NCBI GenBank assembly: GCA_964449985.1
Contig: CAYVCG010000040.1
Span: 1 to 18,785, forward strand
Direction: 5' to 3'
Source of the DNA: CAYVCG01 sp964449985
GTDB taxonomy: Bacteria > Bacillota > Clostridia > Lachnospirales > WRAX01
Length of the DNA stretch: 18,785 nt
In this document: one piece after another, positions 1 through 7,500 of the stretch
How positions within the stretch are numbered: the stretch's first letter is position 1
How the letters are laid out: each line of letters starts with the position of its first letter
The notes under the pieces: generated by a model
The model's input: the letters and a program-made list of their open reading frames with translations, nothing else
Databases searched by the model: none
Told to the model about the DNA's origin: nothing
Made by a program: the position numbers and the translations under genes

Positions 1-267
1 GATGGCACGCATGGAGGGTATGACAAAAAAATAACGGCAATGATAGCAAGCGCCGTTAATATCCCTGTTATCGCTTCCGGCGGAGCAGGAACCCCCGAGC
101 ATCTTGTAGAAATCTTCAAGGAGTCGGAGGCTTCTGCCGGTATTATTAGTTCTATGCTTTATTCACCTTTAATAAGCCGAAATTATTCCGTTAAAGAATT
201 AAAGGAAGAGCTTTCAAGAAATAGCGTTCCCATCCGTCCGTGGATTGAAAACTACAATATAATGTGA
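1..267 (+). CDS. hisF: HisF-family cyclase, C-terminal fragment (5' end outside window)
   Basis: The reading frame is open from base 1 and ends at TGA 265-267, giving the last 88 residues of a TIM-barrel protein. It opens exactly at DGTHGGYD, the HisF signature containing the second catalytic Asp (compare DGTKSGYD in Thermotoga HisF). PVIASGGAG, a phosphate-binding loop, follows. HisF makes imidazole glycerol phosphate and AICAR from PRFAR with ammonia from HisH in histidine synthesis. The tail is divergent: the usual 'ADAALAAS.FHF' segment reads ASAGIISSMLYS, and the end extends to WIENYNIM. The protein could therefore be a HisF-like paralogue of the kind found in surface-sugar amidation clusters rather than the histidine enzyme. 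The missing upstream genes would decide this. Confidence 0.75.
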   Translation, partial: DGTHGGYDKKITAMIASAVNIPVIASGGAGTPEHLVEIFKESEASAGIISSMLYSPLISRNYSVKELKEELSRNSVPIRPWIENYNIM

Positions 268-324
268 GTTGTTCGACGAAGTGGAACATGCCGCAAATGA
301 TTGAACTAGCATTAATATATAAAT

Positions 325-468
325 CTATTTTCTCTTAGTATTAGGGCCTAATGCCGCTTTTTGGATGTTATGGCCCTTATTTTGATTCTCTACAAACCCC
401 GAATCTAAAATCTGTTGTTTTGATTTATCCACGTATTTTTCCTTATGTTTTAAATCTTTATCGCTCAT
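325..468 (-). CDS. Small Lys/Gln-rich hypothetical protein, 47 aa
   Basis: I read this ORF by hand on the minus strand: ATG at 468-466, stop TAG at 327-325. An AAGGGG ribosome site stands six bases before the ATG. The product is highly charged and hydrophilic, with no signal peptide or membrane segment. It starts MSDKDLKHKEKY, contains SKQQILDSGFVENQNKGHN and ends ALGPNTKRK. This composition (Lys, Gln, Asn, helix-friendly, no hydrophobic core) resembles the many short clostridial proteins found in spores or of unknown role, but I cannot assign a family. It lies 28 bases downstream of another tiny gene on the same strand (497-613) and may be cotranscribed with it. The strong ribosome site and coherent composition argue that it is real. 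Confidence 0.6.
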   Translation of the reverse strand: MSDKDLKHKEKYVDKSKQQILDSGFVENQNKGHNIQKAALGPNTKRK

Positions 469-496
469 ACTAATCCCCTTATCTATTTTACTTATT

Positions 497-613
497 TTAC
501 TTGTTTTGGTTGTTTTTGCTCGGATCGCCTATTTCATGTTTTGGCATGTTTTGTTTCAACCTTTCCGTTTCCTTTGTCAATGAATTCTTCTTACTATCCT
601 TTGATTTCGCCAT
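497..613 (-). CDS. Small Lys/Ser-rich hypothetical protein, 38 aa
   Basis: The gene is read on the minus strand from ATG 613-611 to TAA 499-497. A near-ideal ribosome site, GGAGGTGAG, is followed by AAGATA and then the ATG. The product starts MAKSKDSKKNSLTKETERLK, continues QNMPKHEIGDPSK and ends NNQNK. It is basic, very hydrophilic and without hydrophobic stretches, so a small soluble protein, possibly nucleic-acid- or spore-associated; that role is inference only. It precedes the 47-aa gene at 325-468 and is divergent from the 94-aa gene at 757. The quality of the ribosome site makes a chance ORF unlikely despite the length. Confidence 0.62.
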   Translation of the reverse strand: MAKSKDSKKNSLTKETERLKQNMPKHEIGDPSKNNQNK

Positions 614-719
614 TATCTTCTCACCTCCGTTATATCGTTATGTTGGCGCAATATCAAAAAAATATTCCAAATACGCAAAACAAAGGACATAAAGCAGATT
701 CTTTTATTAAAATATTCCG

Positions 720-727
720 CATATAAT
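720..727 (+). promoter_or_regulatory. Candidate -10 element for the 94-aa/protease unit
   Basis: CATATAAT at 720-727 contains a perfect sigma-A -10 (TATAAT, 722-727). It also matches 7 of 8 positions of the sporulation sigma-E -10 (CATACAAT). No good -35 for either factor is visible at the right distance; for sigma-A the -35 position reads TTCTTT at 699-704. The factor is undecided. Confidence 0.3.
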
Positions 728-756
728 TACTGTAACGAGATATCTAAGGTGATATT

Positions 757-1041
757 ATGCAATACTACTCTAATGAACCTAACTGCGACCATAACAATGA
801 GTATAATGAGACCTACGATTTACGTAGGCCAAATTTTAAACCTGAGTTTTATCATGCAATAACACCTACTACATATAGCCAAATGAAAGATCAAATGCAT
901 TATCTCTGGCTTAAAAATGGCAGCGAATTTTGGTTTTATTGCGCATTTTATTATGACGACATTCTTTATGGATATTATTTCGATAATAACTTATGGAAAA
1001 AAACCTCAATAAACACTTATATGGTCAAAGCGGTTTATTAA
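757..1041 (+). CDS. Tyrosine-rich hypothetical protein, 94 aa, upstream of protease
   Basis: AAGGTG stands five bases before the ATG, a good ribosome site. The product has no signal peptide and no long hydrophobic segment. Its N-terminal half is polar (NNEYNETYDLRRPNFKPEFYH). Its C-terminal half is packed with aromatic residues in what looks like a small beta-sheet unit (EFWFYCAFYYDDILYGYYFD). About one residue in six is Tyr. The pattern 'EFWFY ... GYYFD ... W' recalls a short beta-barrel-like tail seen in several clostridial hypothetical proteins, but I cannot name a family. The stop lies 33 bases before the Csp-like protease and no terminator separates them, so the two are probably cotranscribed. 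A partner, substrate or localisation factor for the protease is possible but unproven. Confidence 0.75.
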   Translation: MQYYSNEPNCDHNNEYNETYDLRRPNFKPEFYHAITPTTYSQMKDQMHYLWLKNGSEFWFYCAFYYDDILYGYYFDNNLWKKTSINTYMVKAVY

Positions 1042-1074
1042 ATCTAGAAAAACTACTGTAAGGGTGATATAAGT

Positions 1075-2790
1075 ATGGAACAACCCGGATTATATAAAAA
1101 TTATCAAGATATGTCATTAAATGAATTTGTAACTTCTCCTGGAACAGTTGATTTTTCAATACTGGACACCTCCTCATTCCGGGAATATGTAAAAGACAAG
1201 CCGTATATAAAAATCGGAGCGGTTTTAGAAAACAAATATTTGATTGCATATACGAAAGTGGACTTTATTGCAAATATTTTTGAGGAGTTGGGCTTTAATT
1301 ATAGTGCATTTTATCCGCAGATTATGTCCTTGCTATCAAAGGAAGCAAACGATTATTCCGGCATAACAAAGATACAAAAACAGCCCGTTTTAAGACTTAC
1401 AGGCAAAGGTATTCTTTTGGGGTTTATTGACACGGGTATCGACTATTCCAACGACGTTTTCAAATATGAGGATGGAACAACACGTATAAAATATATATGG
1501 GATCAAACGATTAATGAAGCTTCAAACTCGGAGTTTGGTTTTGGGCATGTCTACTCTTCCGAAGATATAAATAATGCTCTTAAATCTGATGATAGGTTTA
1601 AGGTCGTTCCTTCAAATGATACGATAGGCCATGGAACGTTTTTGGCCTCTGTCGCAGGAGCACGTAGTAACGACGATAACGTTGGGGCAGCACCAGACGC
1701 TGAGTTTATAGTAGTAAAGATGCAAACTGTTCGAGAGTATTTTAAAAACCAATTTGAGCTTCCCAGCAACCAAACTCTTTATGAAACAACAGACTTTATG
1801 CTTGGCATTAAATTTATTGTAGACAAAGCACATGAATTAAACATGCCTGTCGTTATATGCGTTGCTATGGGAACGAATTTCGGTAGCCACAATGGAACAC
1901 TGACCATTGAAGAGTATATTTCCATGCTGTCAAACACACCGGGAATAGTTTTCATTCTGGCGGGAGGCAATGAGAGCAACAAACGCAGACATACCGAGGG
2001 AAAGCTGTCTACGCAGACAAATACAGATTTAATTAGCGTAAAAGTCGGCGAAAATGCTGAATCAGCGATTATCTATATCGTCAGCGCCGCATGGGACAAA
2101 TTTTCTGTCGGCATAAAGAGCCCGACAGGAGAGGTTATTAACCGGGTGCCATTCAAGATAGGATATAGGCAGACAAAACGGCTATTGTTCGAAAGTTCCG
2201 TCGTCATCGTTGAGCATTATCCGGGCAACGATAACTATATAATTGTCCGCATACGAAAACCAACTCAAGGCATATGGGAAATAACACTTTATGGCGACAG
2301 CATGATACAAGGAAGTTATCACGCATGGCTGCCTATATATGATGACGGCAGCCCAGATATAGATTTCTTAAAACCTTCTCCTAATTATACTATAGTTTCT
2401 CCGGCTACTGCTATGCGCTCTATCGTTTGCGGCGCATATAATTATAACGACAACAGCCTATATATCTCATCATCATGGGGGCCTAGCAGAGTTCCTCGGA
2501 TATTACCTGACTTGGTTGCTCCGGGGGTTAATGTTTCCGGAATATTCCCTACAGGGCCTGGAACAATGAGTGGAACAAGCGTCGCCGCAGCCATAACGGC
2601 TGGTGCAAGCGCATTACTTTTAGAATGGGGCATCGTAAACAAACATGAACCGGGAATGGATAGCGATCGAATAAGAGCGCTTCTTATAAGCGGCTGCAAA
2701 CGTGACGAAAAGATGATATACCCCAATGATCAATGGGGCTATGGAAAGCTAGATTTGTATGGAACATTCAATTTTTTAAGGGAGCTGTAA
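1075..2790 (+). CDS. Csp-like subtilisin-family (S8) serine protease
   Basis: This is a 571-aa S8 peptidase with the layout of clostridial Csp proteases (about 550-590 aa). An N-terminal prosegment (about 1-95) is followed by the catalytic domain, which is interrupted by a jelly-roll insertion (about 325-440). The complete catalytic set is visible: Asp119 in GFIDTGID, His186 in IGHGTFLASVAG, oxyanion Asn299 in ILAGGNES, and Ser502 in MSGTSVAAA. It should therefore be active, unlike the pseudoproteases CspA and CspC of C. difficile. No signal peptide is seen. In C. perfringens and C. difficile, Csp proteases are made in the mother cell and activate the cortex lytic enzyme SleC during germination; many clostridia have further S8 paralogues of unknown role. 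AAGGGTG lies eight bases before the ATG. The stop codon TAA (2788-2790) sits inside a perfect hairpin. Confidence 0.88.
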   Translation: MEQPGLYKNYQDMSLNEFVTSPGTVDFSILDTSSFREYVKDKPYIKIGAVLENKYLIAYTKVDFIANIFEELGFNYSAFYPQIMSLLSKEANDYSGITKIQKQPVLRLTGKGILLGFIDTGIDYSNDVFKYEDGTTRIKYIWDQTINEASNSEFGFGHVYSSEDINNALKSDDRFKVVPSNDTIGHGTFLASVAGARSNDDNVGAAPDAEFIVVKMQTVREYFKNQFELPSNQTLYETTDFMLGIKFIVDKAHELNMPVVICVAMGTNFGSHNGTLTIEEYISMLSNTPGIVFILAGGNESNKRRHTEGKLSTQTNTDLISVKVGENAESAIIYIVSAAWDKFSVGIKSPTGEVINRVPFKIGYRQTKRLLFESSVVIVEHYPGNDNYIIVRIRKPTQGIWEITLYGDSMIQGSYHAWLPIYDDGSPDIDFLKPSPNYTIVSPATAMRSIVCGAYNYNDNSLYISSSWGPSRVPRILPDLVAPGVNVSGIFPTGPGTMSGTSVAAAITAGASALLLEWGIVNKHEPGMDSDRIRALLISGCKRDEKMIYPNDQWGYGKLDLYGTFNFLREL

Positions 2791-2805
2791 TGACAGCTCC
2801 CTTAA
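2776..2805. terminator. Perfect 13-bp hairpin at the protease stop codon
   Basis: TTAAGGGAGCTGT (2776-2788), loop AATG, ACAGCTCCCTTAA (2793-2805). The stem includes the last codons and the stop of the protease gene. No T-run follows on the plus strand, so it may act as an mRNA 3' stabiliser or a weak terminator, with the hairpin at 2885-2913 as the main stop. Confidence 0.55.
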
Positions 2806-2833
2806 GGCTGTCGATAATTAATAGAGCCATTCA

Positions 2834-2856
2834 GACGCGCAATGCGCGCCCCTACA
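2834..2856. repeat. Short palindrome GCGCAATGCGC followed by CCCCTACA
   Basis: CGCGC-AAT-GCGCG at 2836-2848 followed by CCCCTACA. It is much more GC-rich than its surroundings. Its form resembles the small palindromic intergenic elements ending in CCCCTACA that recur in some clostridial genomes. Only one copy is in this window, so repeat status is inference. Confidence 0.3.
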
Positions 2857-2884
2857 GAGATTGTGGTTTCACACCTATGTACAA

Positions 2885-2913
2885 AAGCCCATCAGGTCGA
2901 ACCCGATGGGCTT
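2885..2913. terminator. Bidirectional terminator between protease and flagellin genes
   Basis: AAGCCCATC (2885-2893) pairs with GATGGGCTT (2905-2913), and an inner GGT/ACC pairing closes a small loop. T-rich sequence follows on the plus strand (GTTATTTT) and TTTTG on the minus strand. It lies between two convergent genes, so it can end both transcripts. Confidence 0.8.
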
Positions 2914-2928
2914 GTTATTTTAATTATA

Positions 2929-4380
2929 TTATTGCAAAAGCTGCAACAACTGCTGTGGTCTTTGATTTGCTTGAGAAAGTATGGCCATGCCCGCCTGAGA
3001 AATAATATTATTCTGCGTCATATTCATCATTTCAAGAGCCATATCCGCATCATAAATCCTTGATAACGATGTGCTCGTATTTTCGGCAGCAACATTTAAG
3101 CTTTTAGAAGTGTATTCAAGCCTGTTTTGAAAAGCACCAAGCCTTGCCCTTATTGTAGAAAGCTTTTGCTGCGCTGCGTCGATAATATCCAGAGCCTTTA
3201 GCGCACCCTGAGTTGTAGAAACGTTAATCTTATCAATACCGAGGGATTCTGCTGAAACCGAAGGTATTTGAATGGCAAGCTCCATGTCCTGATCCGGCCC
3301 TATCTGAAACTTCATAACGCCAAAATCAAGAACATCCAGCGTATTCCCGGCTTTATTATATACATTAACGTTGTTTAAACCATCTGCCATAAGCCATGAG
3401 AAATCAGCTTCCGGCTTATCTTTGATCTGGATTTTCAGTTCTATTGTCTTAGCATTTGCGCCTGTAAACACGAGTTTGTTTCCGTTTGCTACAACAGACA
3501 TGTTTTCATTTCCATATTTTGCGTTGGCAGCTATTTTTGCATCTGTTCCTTTTACTAGAGTAGTTATAAAACCAAATGATGCCATAACAGAGGTATCACC
3601 GGAAATACTTATTTTTTCAGCCGAACCCTCTTCTTTTGTATACAGCATTATCTTCTTGGTTCCTGCCAAATAATCTCCCCATGTTCCTCCGTCTTCAATC
3701 GCGATTTCTATATTATTTCTATCGCAAAGCTCTGTAAGCTTACTAATGGCCGTATCCGGTGATTCGTTTTCAAACTTTATTTCCTCGCCGTTTATTATAA
3801 GACTGCCTGAAATCGGGCCAGTAAAGTTCGATGCGTTGGATGTGTATTGAGCAGGTGTTCCTACAGAAATAATATCATATTTCAATTGGCCAAGATAAAC
3901 GTTATCAGAAATATATGTACACTTTATATTTTTTGTATCGCTGGATTTGGTTAGCCTAGCCGCATCTCCACTTAGCAGCTTGATGTTATTAAACTCTGTT
4001 TTGGCAGAAGTGGAATTTATTTCATCAATAAGCTCTGCTATTTCCGCCTGTATTTTATCTCGCTCTTCGGGTGAGTTTGTTCCATTAGCAGACTGAACTG
4101 TCAGTTCCTTCATACGGTTTAACATATCGTGCATCTGCTGCAAAGAGCCATCAGACGTTTGTATCATAGAAATCGCATCAAGCGAGTTCCTGTCAGCCAT
4201 ATTAAGGCCTCTTACCTGGCTTTTAAGCTTGTTTGACATAGCCATACCGGCCGGATCATCCTTAACGCTGTTTATTCTAACGCCTGAGGATAAACGCCTC
4301 ATAGCCTTGCTTACGTTATCATTGACTGTCAACATGTTTGTGTAGGCATAAAGAGCAGGGATATTATTATTTATAACCAT
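2929..4380 (-). CDS. hag: Flagellin (flagellar filament protein)
   Basis: This is a 483-aa flagellin. The conserved N-terminal D0/D1 region runs from MVINNNIPAL through LSSGVRINSVKDDPAGMAM to about residue 140. The conserved C-terminal D1/D0 region (about 385-483) contains NRLEYTSKSLNVAAENTS and ends QANQRPQQLLQLLQ. The middle (about 150-380) is the variable surface domain. Residues about 190-265 (GSLIINGEEIKFENESPDTA onward) look like a flagellin hook-IN repeat. Residues equivalent to the TLR5-contact set of Salmonella FliC are present: Arg89, Leu93 and Glu113. Two cysteines (153 and 219) lie in the variable domain, unusual for flagellins. AAAGGTGAG lies five bases before the ATG. No own promoter is evident just upstream, so it may be read from the promoter near 7680-7706 together with the two genes before it. 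Confidence 0.97.
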   Translation of the reverse strand: MVINNNIPALYAYTNMLTVNDNVSKAMRRLSSGVRINSVKDDPAGMAMSNKLKSQVRGLNMADRNSLDAISMIQTSDGSLQQMHDMLNRMKELTVQSANGTNSPEERDKIQAEIAELIDEINSTSAKTEFNNIKLLSGDAARLTKSSDTKNIKCTYISDNVYLGQLKYDIISVGTPAQYTSNASNFTGPISGSLIINGEEIKFENESPDTAISKLTELCDRNNIEIAIEDGGTWGDYLAGTKKIMLYTKEEGSAEKISISGDTSVMASFGFITTLVKGTDAKIAANAKYGNENMSVVANGNKLVFTGANAKTIELKIQIKDKPEADFSWLMADGLNNVNVYNKAGNTLDVLDFGVMKFQIGPDQDMELAIQIPSVSAESLGIDKINVSTTQGALKALDIIDAAQQKLSTIRARLGAFQNRLEYTSKSLNVAAENTSTSLSRIYDADMALEMMNMTQNNIISQAGMAILSQANQRPQQLLQLLQ

Positions 4381-4415
4381 AACTTCTCACCTTTCCGTTT
4401 TTAAAAATTCAAAAA

Positions 4416-4523
4416 TTATTTCGCCTTTTCAGTTTTTTCAATATATTTAAGCACATTGGACAACAATCCTGCAAGCTTTGGCGGAACTGCGCCAGTGTGC
4501 GTCTGCTTAATAGGTTTGTTCAT
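4416..4523 (-). CDS. Small hypothetical protein, 35 aa, between flagellar genes
   Basis: I read this by hand: ATG 4523-4521, TAA 4418-4416, with GAGGTG seven bases before the ATG. The product begins MNKPIKQTHTGAVPPKLAGL, has a short amphipathic helix (LLSNVLKYIEKTEK) and ends KAK. There is no signal peptide. It lies 19 bases after the stop of the 1027-aa flagellar protein and 35 bases before the flagellin ATG, all on one strand, so it is almost certainly cotranscribed. A small export, chaperone or regulatory factor for the filament is a reasonable guess from position only. A second ATG four bases upstream opens a frame of only six codons. Confidence 0.6.
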   Translation of the reverse strand: MNKPIKQTHTGAVPPKLAGLLSNVLKYIEKTEKAK

Positions 4524-4542
4524 GCATAAGCACCTCTATATT

Positions 4543-7500
4543 TTATATAACAGCCTCAAAGCGACTGTCTTCTGATTGATTTAACTGCAAAATTTCTGAT
4601 GCCTGATTTGCATTGGATGCAATTTTATCGGGCTTAAATACAATAGATGATGGTTCGAAACCGGCAGCAGCTATTAAATCATTAAGCTCAGATATATTTT
4701 TCTCAAGGCGTTCGATAGAATCTGCATTAGCTGAAACAATAAGGCTTGCCTTGCCGCCTTCTGTTCTCACAAGGACAGAAACCTCGCCCAAAGACCCCGC
4801 ATCAAGGGAAATAAACGTATCAATCGCGCCTGCCTCATCAATATTGTCATTCAATACATACATATTTATTTCGGACAATTTATCGTTAAATATGATAGGC
4901 AGTTTATTAAAACCGCGAGAGGCAGTGGCTGAAAGCGCCTGAGTGACGTTTCTGACGGATACAGCATCACCTATAATATCAGCATCATCCGTTTCTGATA
5001 TAATCTCATTAAGCTGCGCTGCAATGCTTTCCATAATATCATTCGGGGTAGCCCCTTCTTTAATTTGCGATAAACTAGTATCCATCACGGCGCTGTCTAT
5101 AGTTAAGCCCACCTGCTTAATGCGCTCACGCAGGTGGCTCGGCTCCTTAGACCAATAACCTTCTTCTTTTATCAACTGCTTGACAGCATCTATGTTATTA
5201 AGCGTATAGGGGATTTGGTTTTCCTGCATAAACCGCACGACGTTTTGAGTTATAGCGTCTGTGCTCGCAAGCTTTTCTGTATCCGCTGTTTTGCTTAAAT
5301 CGTTGTATATCTCTTTGATTTTTTCCGCAGCCGTTTCAACAGATAATTCCTCAAAATCGCCATTTCGAACTAGCACACCAAGCGTTTCGCCATTTGCATA
5401 ATTGGAAAATGCTCTCAGCATATATTCGTCATAAGTTCTTGTCGCGGTTTTTTGCAAAATTTCTTTAATTGTATCTGCGGAGTTAATCCGTCTTTCAGCC
5501 GCACCGCTTTCATCGCTTACAACCGTATCCATATACGCCCTGCCCTTTGATTTCTGCATTATTTTTGCAGCCTCCAAAAGATTACCTAGGGTAAGCGGCA
5601 TATCAGCTTTATAGGCGGCGCCAACGGCTGATGCGCCATCTTTTTGTATTTGGTTTAGCATACGGTATATCGCGAGGACAGAATCCCGCTCCTGCTTTGT
5701 TACCGTCTTTGAATCATCCATCTGCTTTATATATTTAGCGATTTTATCGGCTGTGTTATCGCCAAAAGTTTCGCTAAAATTATTTATATATTCTATAACC
5801 TCATCAATGTTCATTTCTGAGGGATTAAGCCCATTTTTTATCATGTCAGCGGCTATATATGGATTCAGCCGCTCGTAAACATCATTTATTTTCGTATCTA
5901 TAAGCTTGATTTGCGCGAGATTCTCCGGGTTTATTTCCATATTGTTTTTCGTCAGTATTTCAGCTGCTCGGATATTTGCTTCCGTTGGCTCTATGCCCAG
6001 GCTTTCCAAAAGCGGCGCAAATTGGTCTTGAACTTTGCTCATACTGTCGCCATATTTTGGGTTTGGAACAGTTTGGCTCTCATACAATGCGGCTGCGTTT
6101 GCCGCACCGACAGCTTCTACGGTAAACGGAATTGTTTGGTTTGCAACGCCAGTGATTACGCTGAGTGAAGTCGGCACAAAGTTATAAATATGCCGGAAAA
6201 CATCAGACATTTGCTCTATATTTTGTGGCGTTGCAGGAGCTTCAAAAGCTTCCAGAGCTTGTGCATACTTTTCGCTTTCCAATGCCCTTAAATTTTCTAC
6301 AACTTGCTGCAACGGCATAGTGTCAATCCTGATGTTTTTGTCCGCAAGCCTGACAGCCGCCTGAAAGTTCAATTTAAGCTGGATTTCTGCAAGCTGGCGC
6401 CTATGCGTTATAGAGCTTGCCTCAATGTCAGCAATAGATGTTTTTTGTTCATTCTTCGGCGGTTCAATCCGCCTGTTTCTTAAAACGCTTTGAAGATTTT
6501 TTATAGTAACTTCAATATTGTTGCGATTCAGCAGATTAATATGTTCGGGCGTTATATCCTGCAAATCATTTATTATATTTTCATATTCTATGTACAAATC
6601 GTGTTGGTTTTCGTATGGCGGCGCTATAACTGCGCCTAATGGATCGCTTCCGTCTTGCATAAGCGTTAAAGCGTTATTTAACAGCTCTTGTTTGTCAATG
6701 CTATTATTCAAATCTCTAAGCAGCTTGACCTTTTTAATATTTTCTGCATTAATCGGAAGTTCATTTTTGGCAAGAAACTTTGATATAGCCAGATTTTCTG
6801 GGGTTATATCTATCTTTTCCCGTTCCATAGCCTTTTGGATTTCCGGCAGAAGAGACTCTAGCGTATCCTCCGGCATCGTTGCATCTGATGCAACCGCCGA
6901 ATATTTTGCTTTATATATGTTCTCTATTGTCAGAGGTTTTTCGTCTTTGATTAGCTTTGCTATAGATTCGTGGCTCAATTGGCCTATATCGTCAAGCTTT
7001 TTTAGCAAGCCCTTTGCAGCTGGTTGTGTTGACGGATTTACGCCGCTTTTTTTAGGATTACTGATGACTTCTTTGATCGCACTGTTTAAAACGTTAACGC
7101 TTATCTTCTCAACAGCTATACCGTTTGCTGCAAGCTGAGCCACAACTGCTCCTGTTAGATTGCCAGAAGCATACGAAAGCTGCCGTTTCAGCTTACGGAT
7201 AGCCTCAGCCAGCTTTGCTTCGGACTCTTCATTTAATTGCTTTGGAGCAAGAATATTCTCCTCCGGAGCGATAAAATCGCTTTTTTGCATCAATTCTTTA
7301 AGGCTTTTTAAATCCATTTGCTTTAAACTGCGCTCGATATTTTTATAGCTGTCTATTTGTTTTAAACTTACGCCCTTTTTATCCGCAGAAACAACCTGGA
7401 GATATATCTCATCTCCCTGTTCTCCCTGGATTTTGTCGCTGGGAAAGTCACATGTGCTATCGTCTTTCAGCCTTAACGCAACTGTTTTTTCTGTCTTTTT

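Noticed and set aside
614..650. TTGATA-N17-TATAAC promoter for the tiny genes
   Set aside because: The boxes fit sigma-A, but the -10 touches the ribosome site, so transcription would start inside GGAGG and lose it.
501..726. Two overlapping plus-strand ORFs of 61-63 codons
   Set aside because: They are antisense to the 38-aa gene that has a near-perfect ribosome site; the hydrophobic product reflects the complement of Lys codons.
2733..3063. Plus-strand ORFs across the protease end and flagellin end
   Set aside because: They run through a hairpin, a bidirectional terminator and the flagellin C-terminus; no ribosome site.
6518..7138. 206-codon plus-strand ORF
   Set aside because: It is antisense to the clear DUF6240-like gene and its product looks like the Ser/Phe-rich shadow of a Lys/Glu/Asn-rich protein; no convincing ribosome site.
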